NCBI GenBank assembly: GCA_030141605.1
Contig: JAQGDQ010000064.1
Location: forward strand, 1 to 62,000
DNA length: 62,000 bases
Source: Tubiluchus corallicola
Lineage: Eukaryota > Priapulida > Priapulimorpha > Priapulimorphida > Tubiluchidae
Direction of reading: 5' to 3'
Under the pieces are notes generated by a model. The model saw only the letters and a list, made by a program, of their open reading frames with translations. It did not search any database and was not told the origin of the DNA. Shown one piece after another: positions 38,301-51,500 of this stretch (position 1 is the stretch's first letter; each line of letters opens with the position of its first letter). Position numbers and translations under genes: made by a program.

Positions 38301-40936
38301 GCTATACCTGTCTCTTCTTTTACAATATATACCCGAGGCTAAAAATTCTAGTAGGCAGAGCTGTTGTTTTCTGCGTTGTGGTAGATTAGCAATTTGTATG
38401 ATGGACAAGATAGTGTTTCGTTGCCTCAAGTTTCATTGTTACATGCTGCAACGCTGCAGCTTTTTGACCATAATTATACCATTTGATGTTTTTACTCACT
38501 TGTTTGTTTGCTGGCAAGACCACAAACACAAGTTTTTATTCGTACAGATGTTTTAATACAAAGCTTAAAGTGGTGAATGTTAAATTATTGTGATTTTTCT
38601 TGTTCGGAATTTGTACATGATGTTAATGCCCCTCGTAACAGTTTGATGGTGATTTCATTAACTGGAGTACAGTTTGTTCTGGCGTGCGTTATTATTGTGC
38701 ACAATGTTCCGAACCGGCTAGTGGATTGTTGAGTAATTTAGCCTCAGATTTAGCAACATAGAAAATGTTACCTAGACTAGTTTGATAATGAATCACCGTC
38801 ACTATTGTGATACACTGTGCAGACTTAATGCTAACAGTCAGCACGTTCACAGCAAAATCAAAGTGCCAGCGCAATAACTTTTTCATAAGATTAGGACTAG
38901 CTTCACTGACTGCTGTGTATGTGCTGGCTGCTTCCACTGTCTGCAGAGATCTCATTTAACTGTTTACAGGGTCACTTTTGTAAAATTATGGTTGTAAATA
39001 AAAACAATGTTGTTTATAAAGCAAGCTGTGCTGACTTACATGAAATGCCTGGTTACTTCTTCTCTCGTTTTGTGTCTGACGGTGACATTAGTGTAGATAA
39101 TCACTTGATCGATACATCGGTGCGAGATGGTAAGCATCCAAGCATTTCGTGTTTGCTTTATTCATAAATCTAATGTTTCGTTGGTACATCAGTTTATTCC
39201 TAGGCACATAAGATTTCATTTCTTTTGACTTGCTTTAGCCTTTGTCTAGTTACCCATTAGTTTACTTTACAAGTAGATTATTCAAGTTGTCTCATATTTA
39301 ATGTGCCAAAGTGAAACACAATAATAATGGTTTTAGTAGTGCATCTTGGTAAAAAAAGAAAAATAACTCTGTGTAGCCTTCAAGGAGAACAATCAGAGCC
39401 ACATGGCAATTAGTGTGCAGTTGGCAGACACCCAATTGTAAATACTGATTTAGCTTAGATCGTGTTAATTAGTTAAACATTTTTGCACATAACAGTTTAG
39501 TGGGAGATAGAGCACACAGTTGTATGTGACGATCTTTGTAAATTAACAGTTGACAAAACAAGCTATCTAGTCCACATAAACCCGGACATGTTACCTCGAG
39601 AAACTAGTGTAAAAAGCTATTATATAATAGGAATAGATTTAGATTTAGAATCACGGCAGAGATCATCACAAACAACTAGTAATTATGAACACCAGTGCAT
39701 ATTTGTGATTAATACATTTAGTGTGCACGTCACAGGGTTGTTTAACACTCCTGGTGCTGCTCTGTCTCAACTGTGCAGAATATGCCATTGGGTTATTTAC
39801 AAGAGCAATAATAATTCTGATTAATTGATGTATCGTGCGTTCGATTAGCTGCAGTTTGTGTCAGTAGCGTACATACAACAGGGTGATTGTCTGTATTTTG
39901 TGTATTCCCGTGACGGAATCACGAGGATTTTTATCTTATTGTGAAAAATAACTGTATTGAATGAAATTCACGCTGTTAAGATGACTGTTCATTTTGTTGA
40001 CATTGTCCAGACTATATTATACAAATAAAATGTTTGGCAAAATTTGTTTTCTTGATTGAAATTTTGTATTGAACAACCTGCTGAACTTTAATAGTTGACT
40101 TCATACATACTGTATTTAGTTAGAAACAAAAATAGCAAAAAGTGAAGTGCCATTAATCTTCCATAACTCTAGGGCAGTAGTGTGAAATTATAATTTGCGT
40201 ATTTTTTGCAAATACAACTGTTTAGAACATTAGATTATAAAGTTGATAATTAAAATTAAACACAGTCGTAAAACGAAGTGATTTTGGCAATTAACAAATT
40301 TATTGTAACAATTTCAGGTCATGACTACATGTATTTACAGACTAGTATGTACACTCAATACATATTACTGAAAAATAAAGCACGCTCTTGAAAGTAACAT
40401 GATCTTGTTATAAAACTTCTATATCACAAAATTCCTACCCCAGTACTACTTTTTTCATACAAACCAAACTTGGTTTGTAATTCAATCAACATGATTTACA
40501 GTTTAAATAATGTTAGTAAAATCTATGCAACATTACATTTTGATTATCGCTGGCATAGCACAAAAGAGCCGTTGGTGATTATTTTTTTATCACACTACGT
40601 CAACCTAATATGGCAAACCAAATTTATAACCGATAGTTCAACTAAACTTGCTTGAGTAAACACAGCCCCAGACAAGATCTTGCAATTTGCTTACACAAAT
40701 CTCTAGCACAGGTAATCTGTTGTAAAATTAAGTCACATTAGCTAAGGTAAAATTGTTAAACCATAAAAATAAATAGACAAGAAAATTTCAACAATATAAG
40801 CATTTTTGCAGTCGTTCATCTATACCAAAACCTATACAGCTTGATGCAGTGTATTGCAAAGTTCAGTTTTTGCTCTTTAAAAGCAACTGCAATGGTAATG
40901 TTAACAAGTATAAAATTATTGGTAACACGTTTCTTG
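35321..40936. other. Stretch without a convincing gene (extended 3'UTR or intergenic)
   Basis: AT-rich sequence with a (TA)-rich patch around 37860-37990. An exon-like segment on the plus strand at 38970-39130 and an open stretch at 39499-39824 are the only things that look even slightly coding. They are treated as a finding. I recognise no protein family and no RNA gene here. Confidence 0.5.
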
Positions 40937-41188
40937 TCATTTACTCACGTCTTTTTTACTTTTTGAGGCACTAGGAGATCCAGCTTCTTTCAAGGCATTC
41001 ATGATTTGCTGATTTTTTGATGTAAACGTTTGTTCGCGTGGTAGACCGATGTTGTTTTTACGACCATGTTTTTGGTTAACTGGAAAATTACGACTTTCAC
41101 AAAACTTGTAAAAACTGTAACTAAATACTAATGTGCCTGAGCCCCAAATGAAGACTTTTCTCCAAGTGTTGAAATAGTAAAGAGACAT
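40937..41188 (-). CDS. Small single-pass membrane protein, possibly UQCC3-like
   Basis: The 83-aa frame begins at ATG 41188 and ends at TGA 40937. The N-terminus MSLYYFNTWRKVFIWGSGTL continues into one hydrophobic segment (about residues 9-28). A polar, basic tail follows with GLPREQTFTSKNQQIMNALK and a Lys/Ser-rich end. A splice acceptor TTTATTTCCAG lies just upstream (exon from 41211), and a GTGAGT donor on the same strand ends at 42179, so the 5'UTR exon would lie close to the cdc45 start. One short N-terminal helix, then a conserved-looking xLP...NQQIMxALxEA patch, resembles UQCC3/Cbp4-type complex III assembly factors of the inner mitochondrial membrane. That match is pattern-based and weak. 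An in-frame extension upstream to 41338 reads through the splice acceptor and is probably intron. Confidence 0.6.
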   Translation of the reverse strand: MSLYYFNTWRKVFIWGSGTLVFSYSFYKFCESRNFPVNQKHGRKNNIGLPREQTFTSKNQQIMNALKEAGSPSASKSKKDVSK

Positions 41189-41839
41189 AATGCTTTGTAG
41201 AAACAACTGTCCTGGAAATAAATAATTATATAAATCTGACTTGAAGTTTTTCTTCAATAAACAAGACACACACTGGCACGTTGTAACCACACAAACAGTT
41301 TTCGCGCAAAAATTTAATTTTTTATTAATGTAACACATGGTTTGAAATTCAGCATTGTGTAAATTGGGATGGAATGCCTTGCTTCATAATGGAATATGCA
41401 ACCATACCGAAAATGTTGTATGTATACATTGTTCTATACTGGAGCAAGCTATTAAAAATATGACAAGTAAATTCATCAAGAAAGAATTAACACACTACAA
41501 ACAGTTTTTCGTGCCAGGAAAGTAGTGCATTTTAATATGATGTGTCATATGTTATAACTTTATCATCAATTTGGAGCTTACAATACATTTTTAGGTTTTT
41601 TGTTTGCCATTGCCCATCAGCCTTTGCCTTTAGTACTCAAATTTTTACATCGTTGATCTCAGTTGAATTAGTCTGACTATACTTCCAATCATAAGCTTTT
41701 ATTTGACATACTAAAATAGTATTACAAAACATAGTGGAGCAAACTCAGACAATTTTTCATTAAACGGGCTTACACTTTATTCACTGCTGTACTGAGGCTG
41801 ATCACACAATGTAACTTGGTTAAGCACAAAAACACATTA

Positions 41840-42040
41840 TTAATTCTTTATTAAATTTGTCATTAAAATGGGTCACTTATTACAATAGGTTACAATAAAA
41901 TTGAGTAAGCTTCAGTGTAATGTTAAAGTAACAACACTATTCAAGACAAAATTATGCCATCCAGTGCAAACTGAAAAACTAGTAGTGGTCTAATTATATA
42001 CAGTAATAACTAATATTCAGATATTTACAAATGTATTTCA
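41840..42040 (-). mobile_element. 5'-truncated copy of the LINE 3' end
   Basis: This segment matches the 3' flank of the LINE at 55904-58535. Both share TTAATTCTTTATT, ACAATAAAATTGAGT or its variant, the block GTAATGTTAAA(G/A)TAACAACACT, then TTCAAGACAAA and CCAGTGCA, all in the same orientation. It carries no coding part. It lies in the likely intron of the small minus-strand gene. Confidence 0.8.
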
Positions 42041-42179
42041 CATAACAGCTGCACCATAAATACATTAATGACACTCAGTTACCTATTTCAATAGTCTGTT
42101 GTTGCCTATTGCTTTTTCTAATTTAAACAGTTCACGCCACGTTGTGTACACAACAAAAGTCTACAATGATAAACTCACC

Positions 42180-42532
42180 CCGACGAGCAAAATGCTTTTA
42201 ACTGTTTCTGGGGGATTATTCTATTGAATTCAGTGCGCCACGGTGAAATTTTTATTTCTTAAATTTATAAAAAAACACACAAAAACATCGATGCTAAATA
42301 AGCGTTTTTGTTAATGTTTTGAGAAGCAGCGTCATCTAGTGTTGAAAATAAACACAACTTTCGTGGCAGCCGCACGAGGACACTACAATCAAAAAACAGT
42401 TTCGCGCGATGTTTGACTAAATTATGTTTTGTCGACTTTGTCGTGAAATTTGTTAATAGATTTCATAGTATTTTTTGTCGCGAATCTTGTAGCAATAGTA
42501 GATTTGCACCAACTTAAGTCTGGTTACCAAAT
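42180..42532. promoter_or_regulatory. Putative bidirectional promoter between the small gene and cdc45
   Basis: The cdc45 ATG is at 42533. The probable 5' exon of the minus-strand gene ends at its donor at 42179. The DNA between contains more CpG (for example CGCGCGATG, GTCGCGAA, GCCGCACGAGG) than its AT-rich surroundings. No TATA box or initiator could be assigned with confidence. Head-to-head spacing implies shared regulation, which is inference. Confidence 0.5.
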
Positions 42533-45500
42533 ATGTTTGTCGACGATTTAAAGTCAGAGTTTTATGGACAGGTGTTACATAACGTAGGTGTTGCATTCGC
42601 TTTCTGGATTTTGTTTGTACTGGCATGTAATGTAATGTGTAGCTCTCTGCGCAGAACGTTAAATGCTTATCAAGATCACGGTATTTGAGAAGCTTTAAAT
42701 TACAGACTTCTGTGTCTGTCGATTGGCAACACGACGAATCCTACAGTACAGTATAATTATGAAAGCCTATCTTTGTCGCATGGTTTTCTCTCTCCTTATA
42801 CCACTGTTTATTGATTTGCGTTTGTTATTATTTTCTTTCTAAATTTCTGGTGTATTTACCAACATATGGATCCATAATCAGGGGCGGATACAGGCTTTAG
42901 AAAAAAGGGTGAGCCTGACAAAAAAGCAGCTAGGGAATCTGGGGGAGCGTTGTAGGGGGTCTGAGAGTCGCCAATTCATTTTACTATATTTTAGACCATT
43001 TTTCTTGCTATTTCCTTAAGCAAATTCAATAATTTAAAACTCATTATGTCACCTCAAACTTTTGACTTTTAATTACATACCAATATAGTAGTATATAGTG
43101 TATATGATGTACATGTATAACTTTTATGTGTTTTGAAAAGAACCTTTGTGATATGTGATTTTGCAGGTATTAAATTTTTGATAAAGGCACTGCTAGAATT
43201 TATTCTAGCACTGCTAAAATCTATGAATGTGGGAATTATGTAAATAATTAAGTATATGAATTGATTAGGCAGATATGTGGAAATAGGATGAAAAAATTAG
43301 CACAATGCTAAAAATTGATAATTTTTTGTGATAATTTTAATTTAAACAGGCCATATACAATAACTGTATTTCCATAGGTAATTCACTATTCGACTGTCAT
43401 AAATGTACACTATGTGACATAATGCACGATATATTATCTGTACCTGAAGTTCTGATAAGATTAAAAAATTATATTAAACAGAAAACATGTGACATTATAG
43501 ATGTAAGCACTCTGAGATGAAAAACTGAGGGTTACGTCTCTTTTTTAAACAAGCATAGGATTATACGACTCACTATTTTTGGACTCTTTGCTAATTCCAT
43601 ACTCAGTATTAAAATTTTCTTCACTTATGAAAGCCATTATGATGTTATATTATAATAATAATATTTTGAGGCTGAAGTCAGATGATGGCTCTCTCTGTCA
43701 CCAGTTAAGAAAGCACCTGCAATATAGGTCATCTTCTGTAAGCTGCAGCTTATCACCTGATCAGTCGATTCATACGTGATTTATTATGCCGCCGAACTGA
43801 TTGCAGAGTAACTTACACCTATATTGCACACAGAGATATCTTAGCCCAAAACTTCAATTATTACTTAAAGGGCATAACGTTTTTGCACTAAAATCATTAA
43901 TGCAGAACTTTTTACTTGATATAAGTCATTAAAAACTACCACTAAACATTCTAAAGCTTATAATCCAGAGAAAATATTTACTTGGTGTGCTGTAACTGCT
44001 ACTATAAAAGGGGGCCCTGGCCCCTTGGGCCCACCCCCTAAATCTATCACTGATAATCAGTGCAGTAGTCTTAATGAATGTTGCCACATAGAGCTATCAT
44101 GGGTCTAGTCGTCCATGATAAGTACATAGTTACCATATATGGCTTTTATATGAAAACCGTTTCGCATAAATCATACAAACCCTATTGTTTCGCTCTTATG
44201 TGAAAATATGTAACACCTAATTAATAACGATCATGGCAAAGCAACTACACAGTACAGGCTTGCCTTATTCAAGCAGGAAACTGGTTAGCTTCACTCTGGG
44301 TTAGGCAATCGGAATGTTTATTAGGGTAAGTTTGTGCAAATAATTTTGCTTGACATTACTTAAACTGCTGCAAAACTACTAAAACATGTTAAATGAACAA
44401 GGGTACTCGAGCAAGTCAGCAGTGGGAAAACATAACTAAAATTTTTTTCTGCTTTATTGTTTACAGTAATTGCATATCTGATGGTGACCCCCAGTAAATA
44501 ATGCGACAGATCAACATTGGTTTCAGCTGCTGCAATAGCTAGCCGGTCGTGAGCGAAACTATCCAGCTGTACCAGTACTTGTAGCAAAAATCCATGCATC
44601 TGTCCTAGAGCTCTTTCTTAAAAACTTCCCAGGATATGATTCAAAGTTGATTACAGTAGAGCTGCATATTTTTACATAATTTGCACTATATTAAAATCAC
44701 AATGAATGATTGAAGCACTAAGAACGCACAGTAATAAAAACTGAAACAGTGAAAAGTCTAAATACTGTCAGATAAAACATCGCGTCAACTCCGACAACTA
44801 CAGTTTATATTAAACAATGGAAAGCAAACTGTATGATATACCTACAAGCAGCAAGCGAAAAATTCACATGCTGCAGAGCAGCATACTGCAGTACCCCAAG
44901 TTGAATAAATGGCGGTGCTTTTCATACAGTCAGACTACAGTTAGCCTACTGCTTTATTGCTTTTTGGTTGATTGAGTAGGCAATATTAAACCAAACGTAG
45001 TTTTCTGGAAAGTAGATGGCATACAGTTCATGCTTTGCATGTATAGCCTATACACCACTGCATTTATAACAGACCTGTTACATATTTAAGTTTTAGAAAT
45101 AGCAACATGTTACGTTTTACCCACTTGCTGTATCTGATAAAAAGTACTAGAAATTATACATTCCATAGATATTTATACATTCTGTTATGCACAAAAATTT
45201 TATTAATTTGACATTCTACTTTCAGAGAGTTCTTGTTCTCGTAGCTTTTGATGTCGATGCTTTGTGTGCTTGCAAGATTCTGCAGGTATTACCATTTAAA
45301 TTGCAAGAAAACTATTGTATTCAAAATGTCTTTTCTCAGGTTTCCTTTAACCAACAAATTTTATTCGAATTTCATTTAATGCAGTTTTTGTGCTTGTTAA
45401 TAATAATTCCCCATTTTAATAAGAATCTTATCATTTTTGTTAAAAACTATTTAATTTACTTGGGTCCATAGTAAAAAACTCCATATAAAGTGATTTGGAA

Positions 45501-48500
45501 ATCTTAAAATATCACTAAACTGTCAATTTGAAGACACTAACAAAAATGCATGATGCACACAGTCTGTAAAGAGACACAGTTAAAAATCTGTTTGATATCA
45601 AACTACAAGTATTTGCTCAGGACTGTTAGTTTTTGTATTCGTAAATAATTTATACGTATAAATATCACATAAGCTAGCCAAATCGAACCCAAGTGCTACA
45701 TTCACTCAGCCACATAAAAGTCTTTCGAAAAAAATTTTTTGTACATTGTTGGAGTTTGATTAAACAAATTACCAGAATCCAGTGAATGATTTCTACTTGC
45801 TTTATAACATGTTTTTCTGTCTTTAGGCTTTATTTCAGTGTGACCATGTGCCGTATACTATTGTTCCAGTACAGAGTAAGAAGGAACTACAGCAGGCTTA
45901 CGCTGAAAACTGTGAACAAATTACGTAGGTATTTTAATTCAAGTAGCTAAAAATTTGGCGTTTAAACACTGTACCTCTACTGCTGCTGGTTACATGGTAA
46001 CCTGGTCCTAAGATGAGTGTAAAAAACCTGCACCTCTTACCAATTGCTAATGTACTGATTTTTTGGAGCATTGGGCCATTAAAGGCACCATGAAATTGTT
46101 TGCAGAACCTTTGCCATATTTTTTTCTAGGATCTTAGCTCTTTGTTTGATACTATAAGTTTTGTAATCTAAATCTTTCTCCTTTAAACCTGGCATCAAAT
46201 TGCATAAGACCTGGCATAAAACTGAAACTTGCCCTGGAAGACGTACCACTTATGGCAGACGACAGCGGTTTAACTTTGGGTTGATGGGTTGGTTCCTTGC
46301 AGATTTGCAATTACACATCATTAATAATGCTAATTAATTTCACGGTTGAATACAGTGCTGTTCTAAAGATCAACTCACCACTGTAACCTTGTCATTCGTT
46401 GGTTGTATTAGTTCCAGAGGTGTAGTAAGGTGGTGGCAATAGGGGACAATCGTCTCCGGGGGCAAAATTCCTTTAGAGTTCAATGACTGTTAATTTTTAA
46501 TTACTAATCCGACATTAACAAAACAGTTAACAAAATTTCAATGTACAACAAAATTGCCTAGTTAGAGATCATCCTAGCTGATTTGATTACTACATACATC
46601 CTAGAAAAAATTCTAAATACGTTAATTAACAGTGTGTGTAGCGTGTCGTGTGGCTTTACAGAACGATAATTTTGGGAGAAGCTGTTTTCTAAATGTTCAC
46701 TATATTATTGTAAGAACCTGTAGTGTTCTGTATCTTTCATATTATTTGCTTGTTTTAATGCTGGAGCTGAATGTTTATGGACTATTGTGTTATGCGCAAC
46801 TAATGCATGGAAAAGAGTTATTCTGGTGCAGTACTACAAATCAAACTCAAGCGATTCTTAGAAAAAAAATTTTTGTCTTTATCAATTCCATCATGTCGAA
46901 AAAGCAAAGTGGTGCTCAGGGACGCAAAAAAACATGCACAACTTGGGGTTTCGCCCACGATACAAATTTTCAAAACATTAAAAGCGTAGCACACCAGAAG
47001 TTTTTTTTTGCCCATGGGGGACCACAAGCACTTGCTATGCCACTTATTAGTTCACTGAATCTTGTAGTCAACCTTGTCTAACCTGTCATATTGAATAGAA
47101 GAGATAACCGCCTGGTCTGCCTATTGGGCTATACAACACAATCGATAATTTGATAACAATTATTGGCACTTGGGTTTTGTTCTCTTTTGGTTTTAAAATA
47201 CAAGCCATGTTTTAGTATTTTACTGTAGTTTAGTAGTTTAGTTTGTATATCTAAATAATGCTAATTTGATGTGACAAAACAATCTAATCTAAGTTAAGCT
47301 TGTAAATAGATATTCATGAATTTCATTAAGATTTAATACAATATGGAAGGAATATATAAAATGTATGCTTTTGCAGATACGTGGTTTTGATTAACTGTGG
47401 TGCTGACATTGATGTAGTGGAGGTATTTCAGCCAGATGATAGCGTGACGTTCTTTATTCTTGATTCTCACCGACCGGTCAATGTTTATAACATCTACAGC
47501 GAAAATCAGGTAAATGTTGTAAACGAGAAAGAAATGCAAGCTAAAAGTCTTTGAATTGAGCTTCAAAGTCTTGTTTGCAAATTGATATTTTTGCAACCCA
47601 GCATTTCAGGCAATTGTGGTTAAATTTTGGTAGAAATTTATGGATTCATTTCTTCCAAAATTCACAAACACTTCTAGCATGTGTTAATTTTACATTTTAC
47701 TGTACAATCCATAAGTAAAATCTAGATATCAGCAATTTTTTTGCCAGGTTTAAAGTACTAATACTTTGGTGACACTTGTATTGCTAGTAAATTGATTTAT
47801 TTTGTACATTACCTGCTGTAGCAAAACAATGTTTGTTAAGACTGTGTTTTGCATTTACCTGTGCCATATTAGAACTTTTCAGAACTTTTATAGACAAGTC
47901 CTGTGTAATATAGATCTGTTTTCTAAAAATCTTATTATAGCTCAAAAAGAGACCTATGTTCACATGGCTTTTGGTTTCATAGTTTTCGTTTTAAAATATT
48001 AAAATATAACCTATACATATATTTACAGACTGAGTAATTTTTATGTGAATCATCACACAGTCCGTGTTCTGGCTACGACGCAAATGAGTCAGGAAAGTTG
48101 TGTGAACTGTCACTTAACCTCATGCTAGAAAAAAGTTCAGCTTAAAAAATTATTAAGCAATTAAGAGCTTAATTAGTAAGCACTTTGTAAAATACCAATA
48201 CTACTAGCTTTAAATACCGTAACAGTACGTAAAATGACATCTTTTATTTTTTAAGAGTTTTTTTATTCAAATAACTTTGCTAAGATTTTTGTTAAACCAC
48301 CCGGTGAATGTATTTTGTTGAAAAAGATTAAATTAGCGACACTAAAACTGAGTAATCTTGTTATACAGGTCCGTTTATTAATGAAAGTTGAAGAGGAAGA
48401 TGATATCCCAAGATTTGACGAGATCTTCAGGGATGACGAGGTTTGATTTTTCACTCAATTTTTATCTTTATAGTTTTTAGCTTGCAAAGTTGTAGCTTAC

Positions 48501-51500
48501 AGCGTAGCTGATAATGTTTCATGGGATTTTTTGTATTCTACAGTGTTCAGGATAGTTTACAATGTTTTATTGTTCATAGCATTTACTTATTGGAATTGAC
48601 AGCTATGCTGATTGGTATCCAGTAATTTAATTTCACTTGGGTGTTCTTATTTTGTAGGCTTGTTGGAAACATTTTACTTTTACCTAGTTAAGATTTTCCC
48701 TGTCAGTATCAGACTAAAGCCAAACATTTTACTGTCAGTCATTATTCTCAGAGCGCTATGAAATGCTACTAATTGTGTAGTGTGTCTTATGCAAAGCTGC
48801 TTACAATGTTAATCTACTATTATGTAACAAATTCACATTTATCAAATTTTTGAAACCACATTTGTCGGAAAAGAAGAAAATCTGAATAAGTCATAACTGG
48901 GCCTGGATTTGAACCAGGAATTTTTGAATTACTAGTCCAGTGTTATGACCACAGTAGTTCTTAACCCCAGTGATTATGGCAGGTCATATTTCAAACGCTA
49001 TAGTGCACTAATTTAATTCAACATCTCCCAATGTAAGTTTACTTTTACTAGAATAATTACTATTTTATTAAATTGATGCTGTTATCCTGATTAATTATTT
49101 ATGATCTTAATTTCAAGTTATTTTATTAATAGTGGAACGAAACCAGAATTAATGAATTTTGTGAAGCGTGATTTGCCTAAAAATGAAATAATGGGAAGAA
49201 TACTCAGCCTCAGTAATTATTTATTAAGTTTAGCGACTGTTTAGTCCATAATGATAATACTGCTATAAATATCATTATTTGTGACCGATTAAAATTTGGA
49301 ACAGTTAAAGCTCGAGCGTGTTAATGACTTAGAGTGATGGCGCAGCAATGACAGCATTTTTAAGTATTATGAAACTTCCAGATTGATGATGACATCAGCG
49401 ATGATGAGTCGTCTGGCAGACAACATAGGTTTGATGAAGCCATGCTAGAAAAACGACGAGAACGCAGATTATGGGAACAACGGAAATTCCAAATTTTGTA
49501 CCAGTATACTCAGGTATAAAAATAATAGCCAGCACCCACTTATGCAAAGACACGGCTTTTATTCAGACACAACATCTGCAATGTTTCGTCTCAGCTAAGG
49601 TCATATTCAAGCAACACTCCACCAAAATAAAAATACAGTGTAAAAAATACAAAATCAACGTGACAAGCAAACAGGATAAATACTAAAGTGTAAACTTACT
49701 TATCATGTGACACAAAGCCAAATTATAGAAAAATAAAGTTATGTTACTCCAACATAATTCATTTTCTTACTAATGCCTCTGGGGGTAATAAGAGAAACCT
49801 ATGCACATAAAATGAACAACACTGTAAACAAGCAGCTACAAGGCTCAGCTCAAAATAATTGTAGGGGCAGAATAGAAAGTTGATCTTTACGCTCCGGGAA
49901 GTTTTTTTATCAAAAGCATTTCAAAAATGTGTAAATCAAAGTTACTGTTTGCAGAATTTAAAGTTTTGAAATTATCAACCTTAAATGAGTCTTGAAAAAT
50001 TGAATATTATAATTTCTATATACATGTGAATTTGAATTGGTTGACAAAAAACAATTTTTGAAAATAAAATGGGACAAAGTTTAAATTAAAAAATCAAAGT
50101 AAAACTAAGTCAGTGAAGTAGTTTTATGAGCCATCAGTTCTGATCGTAATATGAGCCAAAATCAAAATGCCTAAGTGAAAAACTGCTTTAGGTTTATGAA
50201 CGGTGGCTATCCCAAATGCTGATTTTTGTTACAAATCAGTAAATAAATGTGCTTAGACGTAGATACATTTTACATTTTTTCCTACATTTTGGCTTCACTC
50301 TGTTGTTCATGTTTCTCTTATTTTCTAATAAAGTTTATAAAGCATATAACCATAATCCGTATTTTTTTACATGTTATTTGCAGCCAGTTGTAGTACGCCA
50401 TTGATTTACACTTGTCTATAAATCTTTAATCTATAATTCTCATTTCGTTGCTCTAGGCATCTTACTACAGTACTTGTTCTGCCATCACCATGTACGAGCT
50501 AGCGTGGAAAATGTCAAAAGATACAAGTGATATGTTGTGGTAAGAACTTGTTTGTAAGTTCTTTATAATTTTGCTTGTAAGTGGATATTCGCTTATTTAG
50601 CCAAGTGCAGTTGGGCAATTTTTCATACTGTTTGCAAACCAGATGCCAGCAAAATATATTGTATTATCCTTACAGGTGGGCTATAGTTGGCCTTACTGAA
50701 CAGTATGTTCACTGTTTGATTGAGCCACAAAAGTATCTCCTAGATTCAGGGCGTCTGCAGTCTCACGTTTCCAGACACAATCATCGAAATGAAGATGAGG
50801 AATCAAATACTACATCAGTACATTGCAGAAAGATCGCATATGAAAGAGAGTATCCTTTCTTGAAAGTTAATCACTTTAATGTGTTCGTAATAGAGCTGTA
50901 ACGATACCCCTTGGTCACGATACATATCACGATACTAACCTCACGATACACCCGAGTTAATGTTTGCAGGCTTTATAAAAAAAACTAGATGAAGCTGTTG
51001 ACAGTAAATGCTAAATATATTTATCATTCAAAAGTTTTAGGATTGCTAAATAACATGGCATATTGTTTGAATTTTATTTATTACTTGTGTAATGTGTTAG
51101 CTATTGTTTGCATCATAAGCCACTGGAAAAGCAAAACATGTCAATACTTTAGGTTTAAAAGGTGCTCGTGCATTTTCTGCATTCATGTTTGCATTTCGCA
51201 AATTAATATACAAACAATATAACTAGCCTACTATAGATTAAAACACCTTACATTTTCAACAACTGTGCCTGTGTCAAGTCAACTTATTTTCCGAATCCAT
51301 TCCCATCTAGTGTTTGCAATTTTTCGGCAAATTTAAAATTATAAGATCAAGATCGGGGCCAAGACTGACCTATCAAGACATGATATAGACAAGACTTTAT
51401 AAGACTGAGACTTATAAAGCAGCCGATCAGCATCCAGACCAACTTACAGAAGTTGGCCTAAAAATAACGCAAAGCTACGCACGGCTATGCACGTATTATA

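Noticed and set aside
41189-41338. 50-codon N-terminal extension of the small minus-strand protein
   Set aside because: A strong acceptor (TTTATTTCCAG) lies inside it, so the upstream part is most likely intron.
45187-45471. 94-codon frame over cdc45 exon 2
   Set aside because: Only 45226-45285 is the real exon; the rest is read-through into both introns.
46632-47081. 149-codon plus-strand frame in the cdc45 intron
   Set aside because: It is the decayed interior and 3' end of the hAT copy and runs past the element border; not a host gene.
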